Source: Cyathus striatus
Taxonomy: Eukaryota > Basidiomycota > Agaricomycetes > Agaricales > Nidulariaceae
Direction of reading: 5' to 3'
Assembly: GCA_025738555.1 (NCBI GenBank)
Contig: JAOVFP010000001.1
Span: 7,254,001-7,318,000, forward strand
Length of the DNA: 64,000 nt
Under the pieces are notes generated by a model. The model saw nothing but the letters and a program-made list of their open reading frames with translations. It ran no database searches and had not been told where the DNA came from. Below, piece by piece: positions 11,147 through 22,659 of the stretch. Each line of letters begins with the position of its first letter. The first letter of the stretch is position 1. The position numbers were made by a program, and so were the translations under genes.

Positions 11147-13410
11147 GTGATGCAGAGAGGAGAAGTGCAAGAACAAAAAAACACTAGAGTGCTGAACTAT
11201 GACATACCCTCAATGCCAATTGACACAACAATGGTCCATAGCAGAAATTTGAAGACTTGTACAGTCAAAATTCAACAAGCACCCATGTTGGATGCAAGTG
11301 AAGATCAAAATGGCACTCTATGCCAGCAAGGATGTAATAGGTTGTGCAGCAACTAATGCTGGAAAGACTCTGTTGTTTTGGATTCCACTACTCATAGCAC
11401 TAGCAGATGGGTGGGATAAGATGTCAATTGTTGTCACCCCACTTAACTTGCTCAGAAAGCAGAATGTTGAGGTGTTAGAAAAAGCAGGCATAAAGGCAAT
11501 AGTCATCTTGCAGGAGAACATGGCAGTGGAAACCTTTCAGGTGTGTTGTATCAGTCTTACCAAATATTTCAGTAACCTTACACATACCATAGGCTGTTGA
11601 GAGTGGATACTATAATGTTGTTGTTATGAGCCCTGAGCTTGTAATGGGGAATGAGCATGTTCAGGGGCTCTGGAATAACCCCAGAGTTGTCACATGAATA
11701 CTAAACTTTATTATAAATGAGAGCCAATGTATTAGTCAATGGAGTGGATTTTGCAAGGAATACTCACTGCTTGGATTGCTCTGCTACATTGTATCCAACA
11801 AGATCCCAATATATGCTGTGACTGTGATACTACCTGATTCTGTTATGCAGGACATTCTCAAAATACTTCAGTTTCACCCAGAAAACATGAAAAACATACT
11901 GCATTCCAATAATTGCCCTGAAATATGGCTTAAAGTGAAAACAATGGAATATCCTGCCAACAGTTTTTATGATTTATCATTCATAATCCCTGATGGATTT
12001 CAAGAAGGGGACTTACCTCCACCTAAGTTCCTTGTATTTTTTGACAGCATGAAAGAATTAGAATGTACAGCAAAATATTTACAGGGATGACTTCCATCTT
12101 CACTTCAAGACAAGATACAATATTTCCATTCAATGATGACTTCAGACTATTGTAAGGAAAACTTTGAGAAACTTTGTGATTCAACCATATGGGGGCTCTG
12201 TGCTACAGATGCATTTGGAATGGTTAGTGGTCAAAGATTTCCTGTATTAACATGACTGAGACACCTAGGAAATGGATATACCAGATATCAAACTAGTCAT
12301 CCAATGGAAGGCTTTATGTGGACTTGGTGTTTTGTGGCAGAGATTCAGTTGTGCAGCATGTGGACAAGATCAGGAAGGAATAGCAATCCTGATTGTAGAA
12401 AAGAAAGACACAGCTGAAGGACAAGAGGAAAAAGAAATACATACTGCAAATTGCAAGGCTCAAAAAAGCCAAGGGGGATTGAAGTGAAAGAACCAATCCT
12501 GTCAATTACTAAAGCAGAATAAGTGACCTGCTCTCATTGACAAGGACTGAATTGCAGGGGGTCCCAGTGATGTTGTTTATGACAATGAGTCTGAAAGTGA
12601 ACTTGAGGGAGAAGAGGAGCTCCAAACCCTGGTGACTATTCTTGACATTAGAACAGGCAGCAAACCAGAGACACTAGTGGGATACAATGAGAGGCAAGCA
12701 GAGATAACCAAGACACTGGCAGACAACAATGAGAGGCAGGCATGTTATGCTGTTTTTGACAGAAAGAGGGTGGCTGGACCAAGTACCATGATACAGATGA
12801 AGCAGGATGTGTTCATTGAACATGATTGTGCCATGGACAAGTACATAAATCCAGGGAACAGTGAGGGAAGCTGTCATTGCAAGGTGTTAGAAGCTAGTAA
12901 TGATCAAAGAAGTAAGTGTCTTTGTTCTCAGTTAACACTTTAAGTATATTCTCATGATCTTTAATTATAGTGTCTGATGATCACTTATTATGTGATCCTA
13001 CTCAACCTTCAGGTTGCACTCATTGTACTCCAGCTATATTTCCTGTGTGTTGTGACAAGTGCAATCCCAAACATTCTGCTGGTCTAAATGCTGTCTCCCT
13101 CCCAAAGGATCATGGAATATCTGAAAAGTCAATTATCAAGCCTTTCAACATGAGTTCTCAGCATGTCGCATTTAAGAAAGTATTACTCAACTAGCAAGTG
13201 AATGCTGTGACTACAAAGTTTGGTTCAGCTATGATTAAGACATATGGTGCATGTATATTAATGACAGATGAAACAATTGACCATGTTCTTGCATGTGGGC
13301 AAGCATTGAAGCTACAAACAGCCACCAATCTCCTGAGGGAAACAGGCTGGTTGAGAGAATGAGTGCTTGAGTTTAGTACTGAGATACTAGGTATCACCCA
13401 TTCTTTCTTC
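11147..13410 (+). pseudogene. RecQ-like DNA helicase, transposon-borne, decayed
   Basis: Superfamily 2 helicase motifs appear in RecQ order. These are a P-loop (GCAATNAGKTLLFW, near 11340-11375), motif Ia (SIVVTPLNLL), NVVVMSPELV, and a DEAH-box position now reading NESQCISQW (11713-11740). Then come FLVFFDSMKE, MDIPDIKLVIQWKA (near 12273) and a motif VI reading QRFSCAACG. After this a C-terminal part (MTDETIDHVLACG, RETGWLRE) ends near 13370. Introns are recognisable at about 11540-11594 and 12222-12271. In-frame stops at 11695 and 12088 fit CGA-to-TGA, and both motif VI Cys residues fit Arg codons (CGT-to-TGT). With the DEAH box and arginine finger lost the product cannot be an active helicase. 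In the intact state it would probably act on transposon DNA during mobilisation; that role is inference. The start is uncertain. Confidence 0.82.
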
Positions 13411-14220
13411 CCTCTATTGGTTCCTCTAGCTGCTTTGTCCTCAGCCTCAACCATGAATCCAATACAACCTACAAGTGAACCTAGCAAGCAGAGATGACAA
13501 TGTACAGCATGCAGAGACTGTAATCATATTCATATGTACTACATTCTTTGCCTCAAACAATTACACTAACTTTTATATATTACAGGTTCTAACCAACAAT
13601 GCCCAAAGAATATAGCTGCAAGAGCTAACTGATTTCAAAATGAGAACATCCCCCCTTCAGCTGCACCTGGGAACACAGCCCACATCTCTGCACATCATGC
13701 AATGTCAACATTGTTCAACACCCCTGTTTGACCATGACCTCCATCTATTCTTGGCACTCCTGTTTGCCCTCAACCATGTATCTCTGTTCCTACTCCCCTC
13801 ACTGATTGTGATGTAGTTCCATTACTGTCTGGTTCCATTGGCTCTTTCAGTATTGCACAGTTTCCTTCATCTCCTATCCAATGCTTGGATTTCCACCCCC
13901 TCTTCACCTGTCCTGCCTGTCCCCCTGGCAGCATTAATGATTCTAGGTATAGCTCCACTCACAACACCAATCTGCAGAGGCAGCAAGCTTCCATTTTATA
14001 GAAGTCATGCCTCTCCCTTTGTGCCTCCATTCCTGATCATCCTTCTCCCTTTGAGTCATCTCCCTTTGCAGAGTTGTCACCCTTCACACTGCTATTTTGT
14101 TCTGCTCAGCCACCCAAGAAGCTTTAATCACACATCAAGACTCCCATCATCCTCCACCTCAATATCTTCATCTGGTAAGTCCATCCATTCCCCTTCCCCC
14201 TCCCCCTCCCCTTCAAGCTC
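13411..14220. other. Transposon interior between the two convergent genes
   Basis: The plus strand is rich in Ser, Pro and Cys codons and may be the decayed low-complexity tail of the helicase gene, with a possible acceptor at about 13585. Both strands carry frequent stops. A CCCTCCCC-type simple tract lies at 14188-14215. Confidence 0.4.
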
Positions 14221-14226
14221 AGCTGA

Positions 14227-16739
14227 TCATTGTGTTAGGAAATTCTGCATACCTTTTGCCATCACATCAGGTATACAGTATCTTGACTTTTGTCCTTGTG
14301 TGTGACTGCTGGCCTTGTTTTCCTGCATGTACAGCACTAGCTTTGAGAATGTAGCTTTCATCTTTGGCAGCAAATGTCTGGTAGTTTTATGCTTCAAACA
14401 GAACATAGATTCAAATTGCATCCTTATGTTTTTGAACACTTCTATCAGCACAGACTCTTTAAGAATCCTGAACTTCATGTGGTTTGAAAATTTGCTGCCA
14501 TATATTCTCTGGGCTTTAATTAGTAGAACAGTAAGATGATTTTTGGTGAATGCTAACCTTGATGTAGAGGTTGTTGTGCTCCACAACCCAGTTTATGGCT
14601 TAGAAATGCCCTTTCTTGCCTGTAGGATTACACAGGATATTCATCCTAATTGCCCTACTGAGACCCTTGGGATATCTGAAGTGTACATTCTCAAGGTACC
14701 TCCTCATCTCAGCTGTGTACTTATGTTTTCTGCAGCCTTGAAATATGAACATCCAAGGTAGAAAACATGCCTTAACATGACCAATGTCACCATAATTCAA
14801 TGCATGTGACATCTCATACAGTAAAAAATATTGCTGATGCATTAATAGATTTTCACATTCTTGATCATGCTCATCATTATTCTGTGCACACATTTTTCCA
14901 ATTGTCGATCCACTTGCCACATGCTCTAACACAAGCTTCTTTGCCATATCCTGAAGTGTTTCCCAAGAAGGATGACTCTCTGCAAAATGCTTCAGACATG
15001 TATAACCCATCTTTGCTGTTTCCTCCCTCCAGCAATCCAGATGTGATGCAATCCCAACATGTTGGATCACTTTGTGCATGCATCAAAAGCCTGGTTTGCT
15101 TTGTATTTTCCCTATTTCATTGGGGCAGATTTGTCTGACCTGCTCTGTCAGGCTATTTTTATCTTTAATAGGTTCTTTTGATGTTATAAATATTCACCAT
15201 ATTCCATCTGCACATGCCATCTTTAGATGAAACAGTCCCATTACAGCAATTATGAATTGCAGTCTCTTCCATGGTGATTTCTCTGCAGAATGAGATTGGA
15301 GAAGGCTTTGAATCTGCTCCAAGGTAAGTAAGTCCCCAAATACTATTATAATGTTGTTGCCAACAGCTCATAGATTATGGTCCTTCAAGGGATCACCAAT
15401 GCCCACCTGATTCAAGAAGCTCTCCAGTGCTTCTGCATTTTGGGCTGGGGTTGATGGACTCAAGTCAAGAGTCTTGTTTGGTATCTGTCACATCTTTGTT
15501 ATTAGTATCTTTTCAATTACTTCTGGCTCTGCTAGGCAACTGCAGTAATGGTGAAAATCATCTGGTCCAAAGTTTACCAAGTCAGATAGGAACTTCCACT
15601 GGTTGTAGCACTCATGCTGTGTCAACCCTGATGTATGTGGCTTCTCCAGCATGCTGAAATGCTCCAACAATTTGCTAAAAGGTATTATGAATCCATCTGA
15701 ATTTCCTGAGGTATTATTTAATGATTTTTTCCACAAGTATTTGGAACAGTCAAGATCTTCTGGTGTCACATTATGCTCCAGTGGAATCATTGTACCAGTG
15801 GTAAGGTGTATTAACATGTCTTGTGACTTCTCCACTGTCAGCACAGCATGTTTTAGGTTGATATCAAGGTTATCATATGCATATGATGTCATAAATGTTT
15901 TTCCCAAGTCATGCATGGCATGTTGGGACTTGTGCAACAAGTTTGTTACAACTTGATTGATAGCAGTTGTTGAGATTGATAGGCCAACATGGTTCAAGAG
16001 TTCAACAACAGCCTCAGGTGTGTTACATGAATGCAAGAATAGCCCTACAACAGATTGAAGGGCATTGCAAGCTTGATTGTTGCTCTGCATCATTATACTG
16101 ATGCTTATAACCTGCTTCTATGGCTTATGGTAAGTTCTATACAAATATGTGTTTTACTGTAAGCTTACAATTACAATTAGAGCTTGCTGGCATGCCTCTA
16201 AGTAGTCTTCCAAGTTCTCAGGGGCATCTTCACTATCATCAACCATATTGTGTACTTCTTTCCTTTCCTCCCAGTTTCCATCAATGTCTGCCATGTCTAT
16301 TTCACTCATTCCCTCTTGTATGGATTCCTGCACTGCCTTGGTTTGGTGTGGCTTCACCTATCTTTGTTGTTTGGTTATGATGCTTTCTGTCTTGGTTATG
16401 TCCTCTCTTGGAATCAATGTTAAGCAGTGTTGAAAGTAAACTCCACAGTTCAGGTGCAATTTCTTTCATCCTACTTGCTGTCTCTGTTAAACTGAAATTA
16501 GACAGCTTCATCTGCATGGTACTATTGGCACTGAAATGAAATCCAGCCTGCTTGTCTATTAGGGCTACCATTTCTTTATGATACACTTCATTCTGTGTAC
16601 AGTGGCTCCATTCTATTGCTGTTGCAGCAGTAGCAGGATGTTTTGCAAGTGTGGTGTATATTTCATTGGTGCATGTTGCTAGGTCTTTTAATCGCTCATG
16701 GCTCACAAGGGTGGAGTCATTTAACAATTCTATTAGCAA
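14227..16739 (-). pseudogene. DUF6589-family protein, transposon-borne, decayed
   Basis: Reading on the minus strand from 16739, recognisable blocks run in order. First an N-terminal helical region (16739-16302), then SYAYDNLDI (near 15880), GDLLTLEQIQSLL (near 15335), and GLFHLKMACADGIW (near 15215). Then come HLDCWREE (15040), FLPWMFIFQGCRKHKY (14730) and NPTGKKGHF (14605), with a C-terminal helical part to 14227. This order and wording is the DUF6589 family common in Agaricomycete repeats. Three in-frame TGA stops (complements at 15368, 15194 and 15083) each fit an Arg CGA codon. The acidic residues in YDN and GDLLT could belong to an RNase H-like nuclease core, so I suspect this is the transposase; that is inference. 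Introns are likely at 16094-16160 and elsewhere. Confidence 0.8.
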
Positions 16740-16918
16740 CCTGGCAACTGTAGTGTAGTCTTGTTTTCAGAGAGTAGATTAAGGATGTCTTTCAGCTGTT
16801 CAGTACAGGGTGGCATGCCCAACAAATGTTATTGATTGCTACTATTATTCTACATGTTATTCCAAAAAATTGTCAAGCTGAGTCATTATAATTAAGCCAT
16901 AGCTTAGGGCTTACTGAA

Positions 16919-17095
16919 ACATTCTGAGGTCACATCAAGAGGTGACAATATCACATGACAGGACATTTTGCCAGCTTATCTGTGTGGTAGGGAGGGGAGA
17001 GTTGACTTTGGTTTTGTTTGTTCATTACACATCATGTATTACACTACTAGGATGGGGCCCCCCAACTGCAATGAGAGGCAGGTTTTAGGAGCCTG
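16919..17095 (-). repeat. Right terminal inverted repeat of the 6.3-kb transposon
   Basis: Ends GGTTTTAGGAGCCTG at 17095, the complement of the left terminus. It is followed directly by AGTTTAGCC, the right copy of the 9-bp target duplication. Confidence 0.85.
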
Positions 17096-17339
17096 AGTTT
17101 AGCCATGCTCATTACATATGTAGTACACATGTATGCACAGTAGAAGCACAGTAGACATGCTTAGTAGGTCAGGCAGTAGTTACATGTGTTTTCCATAAGG
17201 ACATTATTATAAATACAGTCACTTTAATTAGTTAATCTTTACTCTTGTGCTAGTTTATTCCAGACTTGCAATAAGATTCATTATCTCTTCCTTTACTTGA
17301 GTGTTTAAGTTCAACTTCAAGCATTTTGCTTGTCTGTCA

Positions 17340-18970
17340 CTAACAGGAGTGGTTGGTAAAAATAAAATTTTAGTGACTCTGATGAAGGTAAAGCCAGTAT
17401 GAATCCTCAGTGTACCTTTGAATATTGACAGTGCTATTAACCAGTTGACCATACATGGTCTTAATCACATCACATTACCAACAAGCCATAACCAGAAGTC
17501 ACTTGATACCCTTCAAGGTCCAGGAAAATTAATGACCAAAGTATTCATAATTGCTCCCACACATAACTCATATGAACTTCAACCTTAGTCAGAGATGTGT
17601 GAAGGCAGACTTAGACAATTCATGGGAGTCCTTGACAAAAAACAAATTTTCGAGACACTGATGATAAAGGCAAGAGGCAATTGAGGAAGGTAAAGCTACT
17701 ATGAATCCTCAGTGTACCCTCAAATATTGGCAGTGCTAGTGACCAGTTAACCAAAGCATTCCCAATCACAAGAGTGCAGGTAGAAGCACCGAAGTTTCAG
17801 TTTAGTGATCACCCAAGTAAATGTATTTGATTTAATTTTGAAACTAGAACCTTATAATCATCACACTTGGACAGGGTAGACTTTTAGTAGAACCTTTGTA
17901 TTGACCATAAACCATGATTAGTAGAATTGTAACACCTCGTGATGAAGACAAGAGACTCTCACTTTGAAAAAAGCCTGAGAGCAATTGATAAAAATTAAAG
18001 TCAGATCATTACCCATTTAATAAAGGCAGGAAGTGATGCTTTGACAAAGGAAAAGTTGGTACAAATCTTCTAGTGTACCTTCAAATGTTTGCAGTGCTAG
18101 TAACCTGTTTACCAACCAGCCATTATGGAGATTGAACCACTCTTAATGATCTCCCAAGGTCCAAACAACTACAAGTTCAAAAGTTAGTAACAAAAATACT
18201 GGGAGTGGTTTATGGAAAGATCATGGAAATGTTACAAGTGGCTACAGAGGCAATGCTTTGACAAAAGTAATGTGGTATGAATTCTCATGTACCTGGACCA
18301 TACCTGGAAGTGCTAGTGACTGATCAACCAAAGCATTCCTAATCGCAAGAGCACAGGTTGAAGCACATGGACTGGGTACACTTTAAAATGTCAGAATATT
18401 CATGTGGGATATTAGCAGAATTGCCATGGACCATAATTTTGTAATACTTTATGATAAAGGGAAGCAAAGCTGACCTCAACAAATCCTAGAAGTGGCTCTT
18501 AAAAAAATATGCAATGTCTCCTTCTGATAAAGGAAAGAGGCAATGCTTTAATGAAATGTAAAGCCTATTCAAATCCTCAGTGTCCCTTCAAATATTGGTA
18601 GTAAGTACTAGTGACCAGTTGTCCATATGGTCTTAACCATATTATATTGCTGACTAGTCATAACCTGAAGTTGAAATATCCTTGAGAGCCTTCAAGGTTC
18701 AGACAATGCAAAGTAACCATTGGGGGGCTCATACTCTCAAGAATATGGGTTAAAGCTTAAAATTTAGGACTGGAGCTGTAGCTGGAGCCTTATTAGACAA
18801 GCTGAAATTATAACTTACGAGCTCCTGGGAGGGGATTATAAAACCATGTATCCACCACTTCAGAATCACAAAGGCAGGAGGCAATGACTTACAAAAGTCA
18901 AGCCTGTTTGAATTCTCAGTGTACTTTTGAACTTGGCAGAACATAACCAGTTCGCCAGGCATTCTTACTG
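17340..18970 (+). repeat. Degenerate repeat field, units of about 250-300 bp
   Basis: At least six units share AGGCAATGCTTTGA-, GGTAAAGC-, ATCCTCAGTGTACC- and AATATTGGCAGTGCTAG-type blocks and GTGACCAGTT (near 17386, 17670, 18040, 18245, 18530 and 18880). The units are heavily diverged and nearly free of CpG. There is no gene. The 245 bases before it (17096-17340) show nothing recognisable. Confidence 0.75.
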
Positions 18971-19777
18971 GCATTGCAATACCAACTAACCATGACAGCC
19001 TTCAACACCATCCACAGTATCATCAAACTTGTTTAGAAAACTCCTGATTGAAATAGAATAGTAACCACTGCAAACTGTTGATACCCACAAAACCACACAT
19101 TCAAGCAGGATAACATACACCCAAGAACCAAAAACACAATACATACATAACATACACCATACACCATACACCATACAACTACTACAGCTATATACATACA
19201 ACACTTCACTATCCAGATCCCAAAATACCAAACATGAATACTCTAATCAGTCAGTCAGTCAGTCAGTCATATATGCTATGCCAAAGAAACAAAAAGACAA
19301 AGAAAAAAAGAAAAAGAGGGTAGATGCAGTAGATTCAAATAGAGTACATGGAGCAGGTGGGGGGTGGGGTGTAGTAACAACAGTGTACATTCCAATCACA
19401 AACAAAAGAACAAAAAGAACAAAGAGAAAACGATGCGTCGTATGTAGCGTTATAGTCGTTATGCAATATGAAAATCTTGAATCCGAAATCCGAAATCCGA
19501 AATGATAAAGGAAGGGAGGGAGCGTGGAACGAAGGAGCGAGATATGCGAGGTTATGAAACACCTCGCGCCGAGCCGAGCGGAAATCATAGAGTGGAACTG
19601 GAGTGGGTGCATTGAGGCAAGGCTAGAACCAGAGAACCGGAGGCAGTACGTTGTTCCGCTGCCAAGGCCATTACGTCTTCATCTTCGGAACGGATCAATC
19701 AAGGCAAGGCAGTGCGCCCGCCGGCGCCCACGTTGCACCCAGCCGCCGCACCAAGGCCCGAGCAGAGACAGCCCGGC
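18971..19777. other. Intergenic with simple repeats; repeat-to-gene border
   Basis: Short tandem CATACACCATACA runs lie at 19140-19180 and an AGTC microsatellite (about four copies) at 19252-19267. CpG becomes frequent from about 19430, marking the border between repeat territory and the F-box gene. Confidence 0.6.
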
Positions 19778-22026
19778 TTACGACCCCGACGAAAACGACG
19801 CAGCACTCTTCAACAACAGCCTCGATCCGCGACTCCGTATCCTCTGAACCACACTCTCCCTCTTCCTCTCTTGCACTACCTCACCCTCCTCCCCATCCCC
19901 TTCTTCAGCTATACTAGCATCGGCCTTTTCTTTCCCCTTCCCTCTTCCTTTATCTTTTCTGCCACTCGCCCCCACCCCAGAAGACGAGGAAGAAGTAAGG
20001 GAGGAAGACTTGGAAGGCGGTAACCGCCCCTCAACCCTCCCCCTCCTCTCAAAACTCCTCCCAACAAACATAATCCCCCTCTCAACAAGCACCACACTCC
20101 CACAAGGCAACACCTCATAACTGCCCTCCTGCTTTAAATGGTTAGGACACCTCTCCCTCGCCCATCTAATATTAATCTGCTTAAGCGTAGGATTGGCTTT
20201 AGCGAGTCGTATGGCAGTAGAAAGCATCGGCTCGTCGGTGTACTTGTGTCCTTTGGTTAGACTGAAATGCGTTAGATTCTTTAGATGCGGGAGGGTAGAG
20301 AGGAGATGAGACATTGGCTTCTATCTTTTCATCAGCCATTGTAAATCCAGAAAGAAAGAAAGAACATACGGAAGTAAAAGCAGTAGTGCACATAAAATGC
20401 CACTCCTCCAAACCGGGACAAGCCCTGCCAATCCCCTCCAAAAGACCCCTCACCCCCTCCCCAGCAGCCGCACCCCCCTCAGGAACATGCGTCCAAATAT
20501 CCAAACTCCTCAACGACTTCAACCTTGCCAGGGCCGCACATAAAACCTCCACCCGACTCTCATAAACAGGCTCGCACGTCAAATCCACACTTTCCACACT
20601 CTCTGGATGGGGCAGCTCCGCAAGCTGCTGATATACCCCAATAAACGTCGTAAGCCTCGGTAAAGCCGCGCTGCTCAATCCCATTGGAATAGAGTCTGGG
20701 CTCATCCACCTTTTAAAGTTCCATAAGAAGCGAATGTATTCCAATCCGGAGTGTTTCTCGAGAAAGGAGCCTAGTTCGGTGGGACCGAGGGTGAAATCGG
20801 ATTGGTACCCGAATGAACCGAGTGTTAGGGTGTGCAGTTTTGGGAAAGTGAGAAGGGAGAGCGGGGAGAAGTCGAGGATGCGGGTGGATGAGGAGAAGGA
20901 GCAGATTGCTAGTTCTTCGAGGTTGGGAGAGGTTGTTAGCATGTTCCAGAGGCAGGTTGGGAGGGGTTCTAAGGGGGGGAATAGTTCTTTTCGTCTCTAG
21001 TTAGTTGGATAGAGAGGGGAGGGGAGAGGGGACGAACCATTACCGCCTAGTCCATGTCGTACGACGAGCGAAAAGGACGTTAAATCCGTGAAATTGAATA
21101 ACTGGCCAAGTTAAGTATGACAATAGACACAGGGGTGAGAGGAGGGGGGGGACGTACTTCACTATGCGGATCGAGGGGCTTCGTGCCTATGTTTGTGAAT
21201 ACGCTTTTGAGCTTCGGACAACTGTACAACGAGAATCAGTATAATGTCAATGATTTGGATTGCGGTGAGGCAGGGCAGGGGTGCAACTGCGTCCGGGAGA
21301 AAACACGTGTACACGTGCTGTGCGTGCGTCATTGGCCAGATGGGCAGTGTCCAGCCGGTGAACCCTACACCGCCACCCCACTCCCAACATTCCATCCCAC
21401 ACATCCCACACAGCGCGCACCCCTGTCCCCCGAGTAACCACCAGCGAAAAACTCACCACTCGCGTAAAGTCCTCCAAAGCCCATCCCGGGGAACTTCCAA
21501 CCCATCCCAATCAAAAGTACTCAAACTACACAACCCCCCAGAAGCAGCAATCCTTTTGATCGCACCAACGACCCATTCTTCATCGAGCCATTCGTCCGGT
21601 TTAGGCCAGGAGAGGTAATAATTCGGTCTTACGGCAAGCTTTTTGATGTGTTTACTTATCTCTGGGCGGTGTGTGAGCATTTCGAGTGTGGATTTGCATT
21701 TTTTGGAGGATTTAAGGATGAGGGTTGTGTAGAGGGATGGGAGGAGGAGGTTGCGGAGGTATGAGGACTTTCGTGTTGTAGTTAGTATAACAATGAAAGG
21801 AGATAGAAGAAAGGGGACGCACACAAAGGCTAAAACTGAGGACGTCGACTGGGGCTAGGAGCTCCACTATATCAAGTATAATATCCGCAGGCATGGAGCC
21901 TACGACTTGTGTTGTCGAGACGGGGTGGTACACGCTCGATCTGGTGGATAGAGGCAAGAATAGTGTCTTGAGACTTCTTCGCCTGTTTGCTGTCTTGCCC
22001 ATGGTGTCTGTCTTGAGCCTGTTCAT
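19778..22026 (-). CDS. F-box protein with leucine-rich C-terminal region
   Basis: The first exon (22026-21823; Met codons at 22026 and 22002 are both possible) encodes an F-box, MPADIILDIVELLAPVDVLS, which in this family binds Skp1 in SCF ubiquitin ligases. Exon 1 ends at TTTGT before GTGCGT, and the next exon begins SSYLRNLLLPSLY near 21769. Later exons carry leucine-rich segments such as CPKLKSVF, LFNFTDLTSFSLVVRHGLGG, SPNLEELAICSFSSS and FPKLHTLTLGS, typical of basidiomycete F-box proteins that select unknown substrates. The last exon (to 19778) adds a low-complexity Ser/Lys/Glu-rich tail (KGRGKGKEKAD). At least six exons join in frame with GT-AG introns. One intron is long (about 220 bp, 21230-21455). 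No disruption is seen. The substrate is unknown. Confidence 0.82.
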
Positions 22027-22054
22027 AACGAATGTTCAATGAGAATCGTGGGTA

Positions 22055-22140
22055 TGAGGGGGTATGAGGAGGGTATGAGGAGTGAGGGAGGGGGGGAGAA
22101 GGGTGGAGAGAGGGAAGAGGGAGGGAGAAGGAGGAAGAGA
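22055..22140 (-). promoter_or_regulatory. Pyrimidine-rich upstream tract of the F-box gene
   Basis: Immediately upstream of the F-box start the plus strand is almost pure purine (GGGAGGGGGGGAGAAGGG and similar), so the coding strand has a long CT-rich tract. CT-rich tracts just before the start are common in fungal core promoters. The role is inferred from position only. Confidence 0.45.
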
Positions 22141-22659
22141 GCCTTGTTGAGTGAGCTTCGGACAGGACAGGTGTTACGCTTCTGGCAGTGGCACTACAAC
22201 ACCTGAGTACGTAGCCTTTCTAAATCAGGTGACCACACCCTGCTATTCCTTTCGCGGACTCCTCTGCCATGCATCCCTTGTTCATATAGACGCCCGGAAT
22301 GTGTAAATGGAATGAAATCACTGAGCGTTGAGTAGGCGTGTCGTGTCGATGTCCGGGTTTTCTGGGAATTTGGAAAAACATGAAATGAAATGTAAAGGAC
22401 GGCGGAGTTGGCGCTTGAGCGGAGAATTAATTTTTGTGTACCCGACATCATGGCATTTTCACAATCAATGGATCTAGCTATTGTCTACCGGTGAATGGAA
22501 GTCGAAGTCGAAGGATGGATGGGGCGTTTTAGGCTGGTATCATGGAAGAAGGATGGACTACGACGCGATAGGCTATGAAACATATCGATGTGACTGAGAT
22601 GCTGGGTAATGTGACTGTGAATCACCAGGAATTTGGAAAGATAGGAGTGCGGGTTCGAG
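22141..22659. other. Intergenic, no supported gene
   Basis: Frames of 60-90 codons exist on the minus strand without motifs or splice support. Confidence 0.4.

Larger units (their letters stand above)
10812..17095. mobile_element. 6.3-kb DNA transposon with RecQ-like helicase and DUF6589 protein
   Basis: The left end starts CAGGCTCCTAAAACC at 10812 and the right end is its exact complement, ending at 17095. The ends stay alignable for about 180-200 bp (10812-11010 against 16919-17095), including GGGGCCCCATCCTAGTA. Flanking 9-mers are AGTTCAGCC (10803-10811) and AGTTTAGCC (17096-17104), one transition apart, which fits a 9-bp target duplication. Inside are a plus-strand helicase pseudogene and a convergent minus-strand DUF6589 pseudogene. 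A 9-bp duplication is usual for Mutator-like elements, but I do not assign a superfamily. The element is strikingly poor in CpG (none seen in 10801-11580) and is dead by sequence decay. A shorter relative with the same 15-base terminus lies at 57646-60173. Confidence 0.88.

Noticed and set aside
12253..12255. An apparent TGA stop in the helicase
   Set aside because: It falls in a likely intron (GTTAGT...CCTAG, 12222-12271) whose removal joins TDAFGM to EMDIPDI, so it was not counted as a disabling stop.
20314..21000. Plus-strand frames over the F-box gene
   Set aside because: They run antisense through spliced leucine-rich exons of the minus-strand gene.
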